From contig JAFARZ010000144.1 of NCBI GenBank assembly GCA_019245115.1, positions 1 to 62,570 of the forward strand: DNA of 62,570 nucleotides, read 5' to 3'. This stretch comes from Streptosporangiaceae bacterium. Lineage in GTDB: Bacteria; Actinomycetota; Actinomycetes; Streptosporangiales; Streptosporangiaceae. The notes below the pieces were generated by a model. That model worked only from the letters and a program-made list of their open reading frames with translations. It did no database searches and was not told the origin of the DNA. This document shows positions 1 through 8,356 of this stretch, piece by piece (position 1 is the stretch's first letter; each line of letters opens with the position of its first letter). The position numbers and the translations under genes are program-made.

Positions 1-154
1 GCTGAAAGCATCTAAGCGGGAAGCTCGCCTCAAGATGAGGTCTCCCTCTGGGTTAACCAGGTAAGGCCCCCAGCTAGACGACTGGGTTGATAGGCCGGAG
101 GTGGAAGCACGGCAACGTGTGCAGCTGACCGGTACTAATAGGCCGAGTGGCTTG
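1..154 (+). rRNA. 23S ribosomal RNA, 3' end (partial)
   Basis: The first ~154 bases match the conserved 3' end of bacterial 23S rRNA: the stretch ending in GACCGGTACTAATAGGCCGA (around 127-146) is the universal terminal helix region in actinobacteria. The 5' part and the 16S gene lie outside the window. It is followed at the usual distance by a 5S gene on the same strand, so this is the tail of an rRNA operon. The exact 3' end is estimated to within a few bases. Confidence 0.95.
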
Positions 155-267
155 GCTTCTACAGTTGATATTTGCGTCCACTATGCGGTTCCTGAGATAC
201 GGTCGGAGCTCGCTCTGTTAGCTAGCTGAGGCTTAGCTGGCTGAGTGAGCCTTGACATCTCAATAGA

Positions 268-386
268 GTTTCGGCGGTCATAGCGAAGGGGAAACGCCCG
301 GTCCCATTCCGAACCCGGAAGCTAAGCCCTTCTGCGCCGATGGTACTGCGAGGGGGACCTCGTGGGAGAGTAGGTCGCCGCCGGAC
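268..386 (+). rRNA. 5S ribosomal RNA
   Basis: About 119 nt with the 5S core CCATTCCGAACCCGGAAGCT and the late GATGGTACTGC and GGGAGAGTAGG segments. The 5' GTTTCGGCGG pairs with the 3' CCGCCGGAC to form helix I. It lies ~110 nt after the 23S end, the normal actinobacterial order. No tRNA is visible in the spacer. Confidence 0.95.
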
Positions 387-428
387 AAGTCTGGGGTTCC
401 AGGGGTCATCCCCTGGGCCAGCACTGTA

Positions 429-464
429 GAGGGTCGCTCCCGTATGGTCGAGCGACCCTCTTTT
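429..464 (+). terminator. rRNA operon intrinsic terminator
   Basis: A perfect 11-bp stem (429-439 with 450-460, arms GAGGGTCGCTC / GAGCGACCCTC) with a 10-nt loop, followed directly by TTTTGTG. This is a classic Rho-independent terminator 43 nt after the 5S gene. Confidence 0.9.
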
Positions 465-499
465 GTGTTGTCTAGGCTGGTGCTGGAGGATGAGGAGCT

Positions 500-2008
500 A
501 TGGCGGACGGACGCGGAGGACAGGCTGGGGGAGCCAGCCGTGGTTCGGGCGCCGGTTCTGGATCTGGCCGGTCCGGGCGTCCCGGTCGGCCTAGTAGGCC
601 TGGTCGTCCAGTCGGCACGGGCCGTTCCGGTAGTTCCGGCCGTTCCGGTGGCTCTGACCGAGGTTCCGGCCGCGCGGGTGGCTCGGGCCGCTCAGGCGGC
701 GCGCCCTCGGATAGGAACCGCTCGGGAGATAGGGGCTGGTCGGGCGACAAGAGCCGTTCGGGCGGCGCTCCTTCAGGTTCTCGCTCAGGTTCTCGGTCAG
801 GCTCGGGGTCCCGCTCAGGCTCAGGATCTCGCTCGGAGTCGGGTTCCGGTTCTCGGTTCGGTGGCGGTGAGCAGCGGCGCGATCGGCCGGCCGTGGCTCG
901 CTCTGGCCGGCCGCAGGGCCCTCGGTTGCGGACTCCGGAGGACGACAGCGCGCCATCGGCTTCTCGTGAGAGGCACGCTCGCGATCAGCGGAAGCCCAGG
1001 GGCGATGCGCCCGCTCGCCGCACGCCGACCGAGCCCTCTGATCGCCGCACGCCATCCGGACCCCGCACCAGTGCGCCTCGTACATCCGCTTCCCGTGCTT
1101 CTTCTGGTTCTCGCACATCCGCTCCCCGGACGCCTGCTCGCGCAGACAGGCCCCGTACGGACAGAACTCGCACGGACAGGCCCCGTATGGACAGGCCCCG
1201 TACGGATGCGCCTCGCTCGGCCGCGGCGGCGCGTCCATGGCGGTCTGTGCCGCCCATTCCCGCGAGCATCACCCCGGACCAGCTGGACCCTCAGGCCCGC
1301 GCTCAGCTGAACAGCCTGCCCAACGACCTCGCCGACACCGTGGCCCGCTATCTGGTGGCGGCGAGCATGGCTGACGACGCGCAGCGTGGCTACGTCTACG
1401 CGGCAGAGGCCCGAAGGCTGGCCGCCCGGGTCGGGATCGTCCGGGAAGTGTCCGGGATCGCCGCGTACCGGACCGAACGGTGGGCTGAAGCGCTGTCGGA
1501 GCTACGCGCGGCCCGGCGGCTGACCGGCAGCGATGAGTACCTGCCCGTCATGGCCGACAGCGAACGGGCCCTCGGCCGCCTGGACCGGGCCCTGGCGCTC
1601 ATCCGCGAGGCGGATCCGGCCCGGCTCGACCGTGCGACGCAGATCGAGCTGCGCATCGTCGAATCCGGTGTCCGCCGGGATCAAGGCCTCGCCGACGCCG
1701 CGGTCCTGGTCTTGCAGGTACCGGAGCTGACCAGCGCACGGCCGCGGCCATGGTCGGCCCGGCTGTTCTACGCCTATGCCGACGCGCTGCTCGCCGCCGG
1801 ACGCGAGGAGGAGGCCAGAGATGCCTTTGCCCGCGCTGCCGCCGCTGACCCGCAGGGCGAAACCGACGCCGCCGAGCGCCTCGACGAATTGGACGGCATC
1901 GAGTTCGAAGACCTCGCCGACCTGGTTGATCTCGAAGACTCAGCCGAGCCAGGAGAAGATCCGGCCGGGCTAGGGGAAGATCCGGCCGAATTCCGCGAGG
2001 ACCGCTAG
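500..2008 (+). CDS. TPR-type protein with long basic Gly/Ser/Arg-rich N-terminus
   Basis: 502 aa. The start is the ATG preceded by GAGGAG (491-496). Residues ~1-245 are low complexity: first Gly/Ser/Arg repeats (SGSRSGS type), then Arg/Thr/Asp/Pro repeats (RTDRP units). They are strongly basic and probably disordered. Residues ~265-470 are alpha-helical with TPR-like A/L periodicity (YAAEARRLAARVG, WAEALSELRAARRL, RLDRALALIREA, AGREEEARDAFARAA). The C-terminus is acidic with a short EDPAGLGEDPAEF repeat. Such proteins are common hypotheticals in actinobacteria; the basic tail could bind RNA or DNA, but that is inference. Its TAG stop shares the bases CTAG with the stop of the convergent MBL gene. 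Confidence 0.85.
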   Translation: MADGRGGQAGGASRGSGAGSGSGRSGRPGRPSRPGRPVGTGRSGSSGRSGGSDRGSGRAGGSGRSGGAPSDRNRSGDRGWSGDKSRSGGAPSGSRSGSRSGSGSRSGSGSRSESGSGSRFGGGEQRRDRPAVARSGRPQGPRLRTPEDDSAPSASRERHARDQRKPRGDAPARRTPTEPSDRRTPSGPRTSAPRTSASRASSGSRTSAPRTPARADRPRTDRTRTDRPRMDRPRTDAPRSAAAARPWRSVPPIPASITPDQLDPQARAQLNSLPNDLADTVARYLVAASMADDAQRGYVYAAEARRLAARVGIVREVSGIAAYRTERWAEALSELRAARRLTGSDEYLPVMADSERALGRLDRALALIREADPARLDRATQIELRIVESGVRRDQGLADAAVLVLQVPELTSARPRPWSARLFYAYADALLAAGREEEARDAFARAAAADPQGETDAAERLDELDGIEFEDLADLVDLEDSAEPGEDPAGLGEDPAEFREDR

Positions 2009-2967
2009 GCCCCAGTCGTCGGCTGCGAAGCCTTGTCGAGCCACCGCACGATGCCCTCCACGTTGGCCGCCGCACCGCTTATCCGGTCGAACTTCGCGGC
2101 GACTCCGGGATCGGCATCCGCGTCGAACGCGCGGTAGCGCTTGCGGGTCCGTTCCTCCACCATGGCGACGGCGTGGTCCAGGTCCAGGCCGGCTTCTCGA
2201 GCCTCCCGGGTGTGCTCCACCCACACCCGGATCTCCTCCGCGGACCGCTCGAGGGTCTCGGTGACGGCTTCGACCGGGCCGTAGTGGCTGAACAGGAGGC
2301 GGGTCGGCCGCAGGCCTTCGAACGTCCGCAGCGAGGCAAGGGCGATCTCGAGGTCGAAGTCGGGCGGCGGCGTCGCGGGCCGCAGGTCACCGGTGTCCGG
2401 GATGTACACCCCGGCCGCGTCGCCGACGTAGAGATCACCGCTCAACGAATCGATCAGCCCGACGTGGTGCTTGGCGTGACCGGGGGAGTAGCGGCTGTCC
2501 AGCCGCCGGCCACCGCCGAGGTCGACGGATCCGACGTCGTCCAGCGCCCTGATCCGGTCGGCCGGCACGGGAGCCAGCGCACCGAACAGCCGGTCCAGGG
2601 CCGTGCCGTAGACCTGCCGCGCGCTGGCCATCAGACGCGAGGGGTCCGCGAGGTGCCGCGCCCCGCGCTGGTGGACGACGATCTCCGCGCTGGGATACAT
2701 CGCCGCGACGTCGCCGGCCCCGCCCGCATGGTCGAGGTGGATGTGGGTGACCACGACGGTGGCCAGGTCGCTCGCGTTCACGCCAAGCGCGGTCAGCGCG
2801 TCCCGGACCACCGGCGCCGATGGCGCGGTCCCGGTTTCCACCAGGCACGGTTTGTCGCCACGGATGAGGTATCCGGCCGTGATCCCCGGATACCCCGCCA
2901 TCCGGGTGTCGATCTGGAAGACGTCGTGCCCGAGGTCGGTGATGTCGGGTGCGGTCTGCGGCTCCAT
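2005..2967 (-). CDS. MBL-fold metallo-hydrolase
   Basis: 320 aa from the ATG at 2967 (a GTG at 2982 is the alternative; a GACAAT -10-like box ends 6 nt before the ATG, so this may be leaderless). It has the metallo-beta-lactamase zinc motif THIHLDHAGG (H75, H77, D79, H80), a later SPGHAKHHVG histidine, a GDAAG aspartate and a FSHYGP histidine near residue 240. These are the normal dinuclear metal ligands. Length and the GLIDSLSGDLYVGDAAG segment fit glyoxalase II-like hydrolases of unknown substrate. Convergent with the upstream TPR gene, sharing CTAG. Confidence 0.9.
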   Translation of the reverse strand: MEPQTAPDITDLGHDVFQIDTRMAGYPGITAGYLIRGDKPCLVETGTAPSAPVVRDALTALGVNASDLATVVVTHIHLDHAGGAGDVAAMYPSAEIVVHQRGARHLADPSRLMASARQVYGTALDRLFGALAPVPADRIRALDDVGSVDLGGGRRLDSRYSPGHAKHHVGLIDSLSGDLYVGDAAGVYIPDTGDLRPATPPPDFDLEIALASLRTFEGLRPTRLLFSHYGPVEAVTETLERSAEEIRVWVEHTREAREAGLDLDHAVAMVEERTRKRYRAFDADADPGVAAKFDRISGAAANVEGIVRWLDKASQPTTGA

Positions 2968-3046
2968 CAGCCCATTGTCCACCGACGCTCGGCCGTCCGG
3001 GGGTTCCGGGCTCCCGGACGGCCGAGTGGCATAGCAGCCCCAGGCG

Positions 3047-3874
3047 TCAGGCGTCGCGGGTGCGGAACAGCGAACCGGCGATGACCAGCAGTACCGCCAC
3101 GTACACCCCGAACACCAGCATCTCGCCCCAGGCTGAGAACAGGTAATGTGAGTCGGACGATGGCACGGTGGTCGACACCGCCATGCCTACCTGCGAAGGC
3201 AGCCACCGCTCCAGCCCGTGATACCACGAAGTCGGCAGCACGTGCGCCAGGATCGGCAGCACGAACAGGATTCCGATCACGGTCGTGATCGCCCCCGCCG
3301 TGTGCCGCAGCAGAGCGCCCACGGCGAACGCGAACAGCCCGCAGAGTGTGACGTACAACGCGCTGCCGACCACCGCCCGCAGCACTCCCGGCCCGGACAG
3401 CGTCGCCTGATGGTGCGTGCTGGTAAGGATCGCCTGACCGAGGAAGAACGTGATGAAGCTCGCCACCAGCGTGACCGTCAGCGCGACCGCGGCGAGCACC
3501 AGCGCCTTGGCCGCGTACACGACCGGACGCCGGGGCATCGCCCATAGCGACGTGCGGATCATCCCCGTGGAGTACTCGGAGGTGAACGTCATTGCTCCGA
3601 GCACGACGATGACGAGCTGGCCGAGGAAGAACAGCCCCGCCAGGCTGGTCTGAGTGGCATCGAAGGTCGCCTGGTCGCCCGGTGACATCTGATTCCAGTG
3701 CGCCGCGGTCGCCGCGGTGATCGCCCCGCCCAGGCCGATGCTGACCGCCAGCAGCGCCAGCAGCGTCCAGTACGTCGACCGGACAGAGCGGATCTTGGTC
3801 CACTCGGAAACCAGCGCGCCGCTGAGCCCGGACCGGCCGGCCGCCGGAGGCAAGGACGTGGTGATGGCTGCCAT
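3047..3874 (-). CDS. ABC-2 family transporter permease
   Basis: 275 aa, six predicted membrane helices (for example TYWTLLALLAVSIGLGG, GLFFLGQLVIVVLGAMTF, AVGALLRHTAGAITTVIG, LFSAWGEMLVFGVYVAVLLVI). The start is the ATG at 3874, which lies 1 nt after the ATPase stop with GGGGAGGAA as ribosome site inside the upstream gene. A longer frame to 3928 would overlap the ATPase. It forms a two-gene exporter with the preceding ATP-binding protein. The substrate is unknown. Confidence 0.9.
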   Translation of the reverse strand: MAAITTSLPPAAGRSGLSGALVSEWTKIRSVRSTYWTLLALLAVSIGLGGAITAATAAHWNQMSPGDQATFDATQTSLAGLFFLGQLVIVVLGAMTFTSEYSTGMIRTSLWAMPRRPVVYAAKALVLAAVALTVTLVASFITFFLGQAILTSTHHQATLSGPGVLRAVVGSALYVTLCGLFAFAVGALLRHTAGAITTVIGILFVLPILAHVLPTSWYHGLERWLPSQVGMAVSTTVPSSDSHYLFSAWGEMLVFGVYVAVLLVIAGSLFRTRDA

Positions 3875-3875
3875 C

Positions 3876-4805
3876 TCAGTTCCTCCCCGTCGCGGCGGGC
3901 ACCGCCGCGTGGTACTCGACGCTGTCACCGGTGAGTTCCATGAACGCCGCCTCCAGTGAGGCGCGAACCACGGTCAGCTCGTGCAGCCGTACCCCGGTGT
4001 CGAAGGCGATGTCCCCGATGTGCTGAGCGTTCAGCCCTTGGACGATCAGCTCCCCGTAGGAGCCGCCGTTGGCGGCGGTCCCGCCCGCGGTGGCCACCGC
4101 CTTGGCCAGCAGTTCCGGCTGGGGTGTCCGCACCCGCACCGACTGGCCCGAGCTGCGGGCGATGAACTCCTCCATGGTGCAGTCGGCCAGCAGTTGCCCG
4201 CGCCCGATCACGATCAGATGATCGGCTGTGTTCTCCATTTCCGACATCAGATGGCTGGATACGAACACGGTCCGCCCCTCGGCCGCGAGAGCCTTCATAA
4301 AGTTGCGGATCCACAGGATGCCCTCTGGGTCGAGCCCGTTGACCGGCTCGTCGAACATCAGCACCTTCGGGTCGCCGAGCAAAGTGGCGGCGATGCCGAG
4401 CCGCTGGCCCATGCCAAGTGAGAAGCCTTTGGAGCGCTTGCGAGCCACGTCGGTCAGGCCGACCAGCTCGAGCACCTCGGTTACGCGGCGCCGCCCGATC
4501 CCGTTGGTCTGCGCCAGGCAGAGCAGGTGATTGTATGCCGAGCGCCCTCCGTGCACCGCCTTGGCGTCAAGCAGGGCGCCTACTTCGCGCATCGGGTTCG
4601 CCAGGTCCATATACCGCTTGCCGTCGATGGTCACCGCGCCCGAGTTCGGCGAGTCGAGTCCGAGAATCAGCCGCATCGTGGTGGTCTTACCAGCCCCGTT
4701 CGGGCCGAGGAATCCGGTCACCCGGCCCGGAGCAACGCTGAACGACAGGTCGTTGACGGCTACCTTGTCGCCGTAGCGTTTAGTGAGCCCCCGTGCCTCG
4801 ATCAT
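3876..4805 (-). CDS. ABC transporter ATP-binding protein (CcmA/drug-export type)
   Basis: 309 aa. Walker A GPNGAGKT (34-41), a signature-like GFSLGMGQR (126-134) and Walker B VLMFDEP (147-153) followed by NGLDPEG. The C-terminal ~80 residues form the accessory domain typical of DrrA/CcmA-like exporters. Translationally coupled to the ABC-2 permease. This pair type is common in actinobacteria for lipid, antibiotic or peptide export; no substrate can be read from the sequence. Confidence 0.93.
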   Translation of the reverse strand: MIEARGLTKRYGDKVAVNDLSFSVAPGRVTGFLGPNGAGKTTTMRLILGLDSPNSGAVTIDGKRYMDLANPMREVGALLDAKAVHGGRSAYNHLLCLAQTNGIGRRRVTEVLELVGLTDVARKRSKGFSLGMGQRLGIAATLLGDPKVLMFDEPVNGLDPEGILWIRNFMKALAAEGRTVFVSSHLMSEMENTADHLIVIGRGQLLADCTMEEFIARSSGQSVRVRTPQPELLAKAVATAGGTAANGGSYGELIVQGLNAQHIGDIAFDTGVRLHELTVVRASLEAAFMELTGDSVEYHAAVPAATGRN

Positions 4806-4903
4806 TTATCAAATTCCTCTCTGAGCACACGTCTCGTAGGTAATCGCACCCCAGTCTGCCCCGTGACAGAACCCCGCGCGTCGCCCGGGATGATGATTCC
4901 CTG

Positions 4904-5380
4904 TCAGCCGGCAGGCTGATCCACCGATCCACCGCGGATGTGAAGGCTGACCGCGAAACCGCCGCTGGCCCGGATCTGGTGCACCTGCCCCTGCCCGTGC
5001 ACCCGCATCGGCCCCGGCCGCAGCATCGTGGTGACCGCGCCGCCGTCCGCGACCGACTCCTCGGTGACCGCCCCCGCCACCACCGTCATCAGCTCGCAGT
5101 CGCAATAGATCCCCGGATCGTCCGGGGCCAGCACCACAACCCAGGACCCCGGAAATTCAAGGTCGATTTTCGACGAACGTCCTCGGCTGAACCTCACGGC
5201 GCCCCACCATCGCTCCGGGTGGCTGGCGATCAGCTTCAGTTCGCCCGCCAGCGCACCGATGGTCGGCCGCGCGGCGGCACCGGTTGCCGCGCCCGCGCCC
5301 GTGCCCGCCAAGCCCGGCTGCGCGGGCACCCGCTGAGCAAGAAGCGCGATCTCTGGTGCGACGGACATATCGACGTCCAC
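4904..5380 (-). CDS. Small cupin, cysteine dioxygenase-like protein
   Basis: 158 aa from GTG 5380 (ATG 5368 is an equally possible start). Residues ~70-158 are a single beta-barrel-like run (SWVVVLAPDDPG, LMTVVAGAVTEESVADGG, RPGPMRVHGQGQVHQIRASGG, AVSLHIRGG). This resembles the C-terminal half of the cysteine dioxygenase/cupin family in actinobacteria. The first metal-binding histidine pair of true CDO (HTH-type) is not visible; only the late H-x-H-type positions remain, so catalysis is uncertain. Divergent from nothing; 1.5 kb of repeat-rich sequence lies upstream. Confidence 0.6.
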   Translation of the reverse strand: MDVDMSVAPEIALLAQRVPAQPGLAGTGAGAATGAAARPTIGALAGELKLIASHPERWWGAVRFSRGRSSKIDLEFPGSWVVVLAPDDPGIYCDCELMTVVAGAVTEESVADGGAVTTMLRPGPMRVHGQGQVHQIRASGGFAVSLHIRGGSVDQPAG

Positions 5381-5797
5381 AACAAAACCCTTCGTGAGGC
5401 CGGTTACAACGAACGGAAGGCGTTGTTACCGACAACACGAGGAACAGCACGCGCACCTCATAAGCCCCGCGGCAACCTCAACCGCGGGCCCATGGAAAGC
5501 GCGTTCTGGCACCCGCCTAGTATACATACCCCCACCCCACCCCACATCTGCGAACTTGCCCACCCCACCCTCGCCCCTGATCTAGTGCCGCAACCGTTAC
5601 GTTTGCCCCGGCCCCGCCTCCTATACCCGGTGCAGGGCCAGCCGGAGGCGTGCCTTCTCTTTTAGGTCAGTTTCCTGAGCCGAAAATATTTTCGCCTCAG
5701 GAAATCGCAGTCACCCACATGGCACCGCGCCGCCCCCCGCCCGCACCGCCGTCCGCGTTCGCGTCCGCCCCGTCTGCGCCCCGTCCCCGCCGGTTCC

Positions 5798-5963
5798 GCG
5801 CCCCCCGTCCACCCGCGCCGTCCCCGGCGTCCTGCGTCTCGTCCCGGCAACCCGTCCGCACCGGTTCAGCCCTGGTGTCCGCGCCCCCCGTCCACCCGCG
5901 CCGTCCCCGGCGTCCTGCGTCACGTCCCGCAACCCGTCCACCGGTTCCGCCCTGGTGTCCGCG
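5798..5963 (+). repeat. C-rich 83-bp direct repeat (two copies)
   Basis: Copy 1 starts at 5798 and copy 2 at 5881; both begin GCGCCCCCCGTCCACCCGCG and stay nearly identical through ...CCGCCCTGGTGTCC. The whole 5715-6040 tract is C-rich on this strand and leads straight into the CCGACATTTC motif of repeat copy A. Confidence 0.85.
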
Positions 5964-6041
5964 ACCCGGCCGCGCCGGTTCCGTGCTCGTGTCCGCGCCG
6001 GTTCCGTGCTGGCGTCCGACCCCTACCGCACATCCCCCTGC

Positions 6042-6360
6042 CCGACATTTCGGTATGTGTACCATTTGAGGCTGGGCGCTCAACGTATCGATCGCGCAAT
6101 TGGACCGCCCGTTCGGTCTGGCCGTCAAAGATCGCGGGCCGTTATCCCTCAAAACGTGAGCATTCCGGAATGACGTATATTTGTGGCATATCGACCAATG
6201 TCGCCTCCGCTAAACGCCGCGCCGACCTGGCGCGCTGTGCGTATTACCGCATAACGGACACGGGAGTCGCCACTTGCCGGAAGTTTAGAGCCCCGTGGAA
6301 GAAAAGGTGCCGGGAACCGGCGCCCAATCCTCCGCGAAGCCCCTTTCTTCCACGTCGTCC
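6042..6360 (+). repeat. Composite palindromic repeat, copy A
   Basis: Starts with CCGACATTTCGGTATGTG (6042). The core at 6271-6360 is a nested palindrome: outer arms around GCCGGAAGTTTAGAGCCCC, inner arms GGAAGAAAAGGTGCCGG / CCGGCGCCC...CTTTCTTCC. It aligns almost column by column with copies B (24122-24211, reverse), C (36244-36333) and D (37690-37782, reverse). No protein is encoded, so it looks like a non-autonomous mobile or structural element. Confidence 0.85.
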
Positions 6361-6620
6361 ACCGCAGTCGGCATCTACATATCGGTCATATTATGGCAAA
6401 ATCAGCGCGCCTCCACTATGCCAAAGCTCGGTCACCCGGGAAACATTCACATAGCTTCACCGATAAACCGCAAAGTCCGAATCCACCACACAGGCGATGC
6501 CCGACATTTCCCGATTTGCGAAAGTGGCGGGCGTGGCGCCTGGCACGCCAGCTCAGTACATGCCCGACATTCCGGATATATCCAGTTAGTTGACACGGGG
6601 ACGGCTGGGCGGGGGGTGGC

Positions 6621-6807
6621 GGAATGGGTTGGCGGGCGAGACGGGGGCGGTGTCGGGGATGGGTGGGGGAAGGGGTTGGCGGGCGACACTGGGGCGGCGT
6701 CGGGGATGGGTGGCGGAATGGGTTGGCGGGCGACACGGGGGCGGCGTCGGGGTGGGTGGGGGAATGGGTTGGCGGGCGACGCGGGGGACGGCTGGGCGGG
6801 GGGTTGA
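6621..6807 (+). repeat. G-rich minisatellite, ~47-bp unit, four copies
   Basis: Units beginning GGAATGGGTTGGCGGGCGA (or GGAAGGGGTTGG) start at 6621, 6668, 6715 and 6761 (periods 47, 47, 46). Strongly G-rich on + and C-rich on -. It ends ~80 nt before the stop of the HAD gene. Confidence 0.85.
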
Positions 6808-6887
6808 CGGCGAGACGGGGCGGCTGGGCGAGATGGGGGCGGTGTTGGGGGAGTGGCGGAAATGCCGGGGTGACATTGAGCCGGGGG

Positions 6888-7898
6888 TTAGGTCAGGCGG
6901 CGAAGGGCGGGGCGGGCCGCTTCGGGGGTTGTGCTGGGGGCCGACCAGGCGGCGGCGCAGAGGGCGCGGAGGCCGTCGATCCGCTGGCCTTCGCCGGTCA
7001 GGCTGAGGTGGTCGCCGTCCCAGCCGGCCGTCCAGCCGCCGCAGGTGAATGCCCCGTCCCGCGATTCGGCAGCGGGATGCGGCTCGAACAGCCCGGTGAG
7101 GTCCTCGGCCAGGTATGTGGGCCGCTGGCCGGGCGGCGCGAGCACCACATCCGCTGGTCCGGAGACGCCGGTAAGCACGAGCAGGCTGTCGGTGCCGACG
7201 CGGTGCGCGCCTTCGATGTCGGTGTCCAGGCGATCGCCGACGATCAACGGGTGCTTGGCGCCGGTCCTGATCACGGTCTCATGATGCAACGGCGGCTCCG
7301 GCTTGCCCGCGACCAGTGGCTTTACGCCGGTCGCGGTGGCGATCACCCGGATGAGCGATCCGTTGCCGGGGGCCTGCCCGCGTGGCGTGGGAAGCGTGAG
7401 GTCCGCGTTGGACGCGACGAACAGCGCCCCTGCGGCAACGGCCATGCCGCCTTCGGCCAGCAGCGAATAGCTCAGCCCGGGCGCGTAACCTTGCACGACA
7501 CCCAGTGGCTTGTCGATCGCCGTGCTGACCGGCCGCAGGCCCCGCTCCCGGACCGCCAACCGCAGCCCGATCCCGCCGACGACCAGCACCGGCGCACCAG
7601 CGGGCAGCCGGTCGGCCAGCAGCCGCGCGGCGGCCTGGGCCGACGTGACCACGTCGGCGGGCTTGGCCGGGGCGCCCAGGCGCGTCAGGAGGGTGGCGAC
7701 GGCCGCGGGCGTGCGGAACGCGTTGTTTGTCACGTACGCGAGCCGCATTCCCTCGTCCTGGGCCTTGCGCAGCGCCTCGGCGGCTCCCGGGATCCCGGTA
7801 CCGCCCAGGTAGACAACGCCATCCAGATCGAGCAGCGCGGTGTCATAGACGGTGGCCAGCGGTCCGGCCGAACCATGAGGCCCGGGTGTAGTAATCAA
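6888..7898 (-). CDS. HAD-IIA family sugar-phosphate phosphatase (NagD/PglP-like)
   Basis: 336 aa. The HAD motif I LLDLDGVVYLG gives catalytic D24 and D26; YVTNNAFRTP is motif II (NNA/S), GKPEP is motif III and VGDRLDTDIEGA is motif IV. The long cap between motifs II and III marks subclass IIA (4-nitrophenylphosphatase/phosphoglycolate phosphatase-like). The likely start is TTG 7898, overlapping the TGA of the upstream TPR gene (TTGA), with GAGGAGGG as ribosome site. The pair is therefore translationally coupled. The last ~60 residues are a variable tail. Confidence 0.92.
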   Translation of the reverse strand: MITTPGPHGSAGPLATVYDTALLDLDGVVYLGGTGIPGAAEALRKAQDEGMRLAYVTNNAFRTPAAVATLLTRLGAPAKPADVVTSAQAAARLLADRLPAGAPVLVVGGIGLRLAVRERGLRPVSTAIDKPLGVVQGYAPGLSYSLLAEGGMAVAAGALFVASNADLTLPTPRGQAPGNGSLIRVIATATGVKPLVAGKPEPPLHHETVIRTGAKHPLIVGDRLDTDIEGAHRVGTDSLLVLTGVSGPADVVLAPPGQRPTYLAEDLTGLFEPHPAAESRDGAFTCGGWTAGWDGDHLSLTGEGQRIDGLRALCAAAWSAPSTTPEAARPALRRLT

Positions 7899-8353
7899 TC
7901 ACCCTCCTCTGTGTCCGCGCGGGCGCGAAGCGTGGCGCGCACCTGGCGCAGTGCGTCAGTGTAGTGGGCGGCATCGGGACGCATCGCGGCGGCCAGGGCC
8001 AGATACTCGGCGGCCGCGGCGTGATTGCCGGCCCGAGCCAGGGCCAGCCCCAATCCGAAGTGTGCGTAATCGTCCGAAGGACTCGCTTCCACGATCATCC
8101 GGAAGTTGTCCGCCGCGGCGGCATACCATCCCGCGTCGAACTGAGCCCGGGCCAGCGCCTCCCGCACGCTGCGCGAACCGGGCTCGGCAGCTGAGGCTCG
8201 CTGCAGGACCTGCGCGGCGGCCGCCGGGCTACCCTTGCCGAGTAGCTCCATGCCGCGCTGGTACCAGGCGAGCGCGTCCTCTTCCGGGGGGTCCTGGCCA
8301 GGACTGTTTTCCTCGGATCGGGAATCCCTGCTCGCTCTTGGACCTTCTGACAT
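7895..8353 (-). CDS. TPR repeat protein
   Basis: 152 aa with three TPR units: AWYQRGMELLGKGSPAAAAQVLQRA, REALARAQFDAGWYAAAADNFRMI and YAHFGLGLALARAGNHAAAAEYL. First gene of an operon with the HAD phosphatase and divergent from the DUF1015 gene; only 3 bp separate the two start codons. A TPR protein beside a HAD-IIA phosphatase is a common actinobacterial arrangement. Confidence 0.88.
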   Translation of the reverse strand: MSEGPRASRDSRSEENSPGQDPPEEDALAWYQRGMELLGKGSPAAAAQVLQRASAAEPGSRSVREALARAQFDAGWYAAAADNFRMIVEASPSDDYAHFGLGLALARAGNHAAAAEYLALAAAMRPDAAHYTDALRQVRATLRARADTEEGD

Positions 8354-8356
8354 GGT

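Larger units (their letters stand above)
5381..6887. other. Gene-free, repeat-rich intergenic stretch
   Basis: About 1.5 kb with no protein I can recognise. The open frames here have no ribosome sites and consist of P/R/T/A or G/W/R low-complexity translation. It holds an 83-bp duplicated C-rich tract (5798-5963), a CCGACATTTC motif (6042), palindromic repeat copy A (6271-6360), two further CCGACATT motifs (6501, ~6564) and a G-rich 47-bp minisatellite (6621-6807). Confidence 0.75.

Noticed and set aside
1..500. tRNA gene near the rRNA operon
   Set aside because: No cloverleaf with a T-arm GGTTCGAATC-type block was visible; none was found elsewhere in the window either.
6600..7006. Gly/Trp/Arg-rich ORFs and a possible CRISPR array in the 47-bp repeats
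   Set aside because: The units are contiguous with no unique spacers, so this is a minisatellite; the ORFs are repeat translation only.
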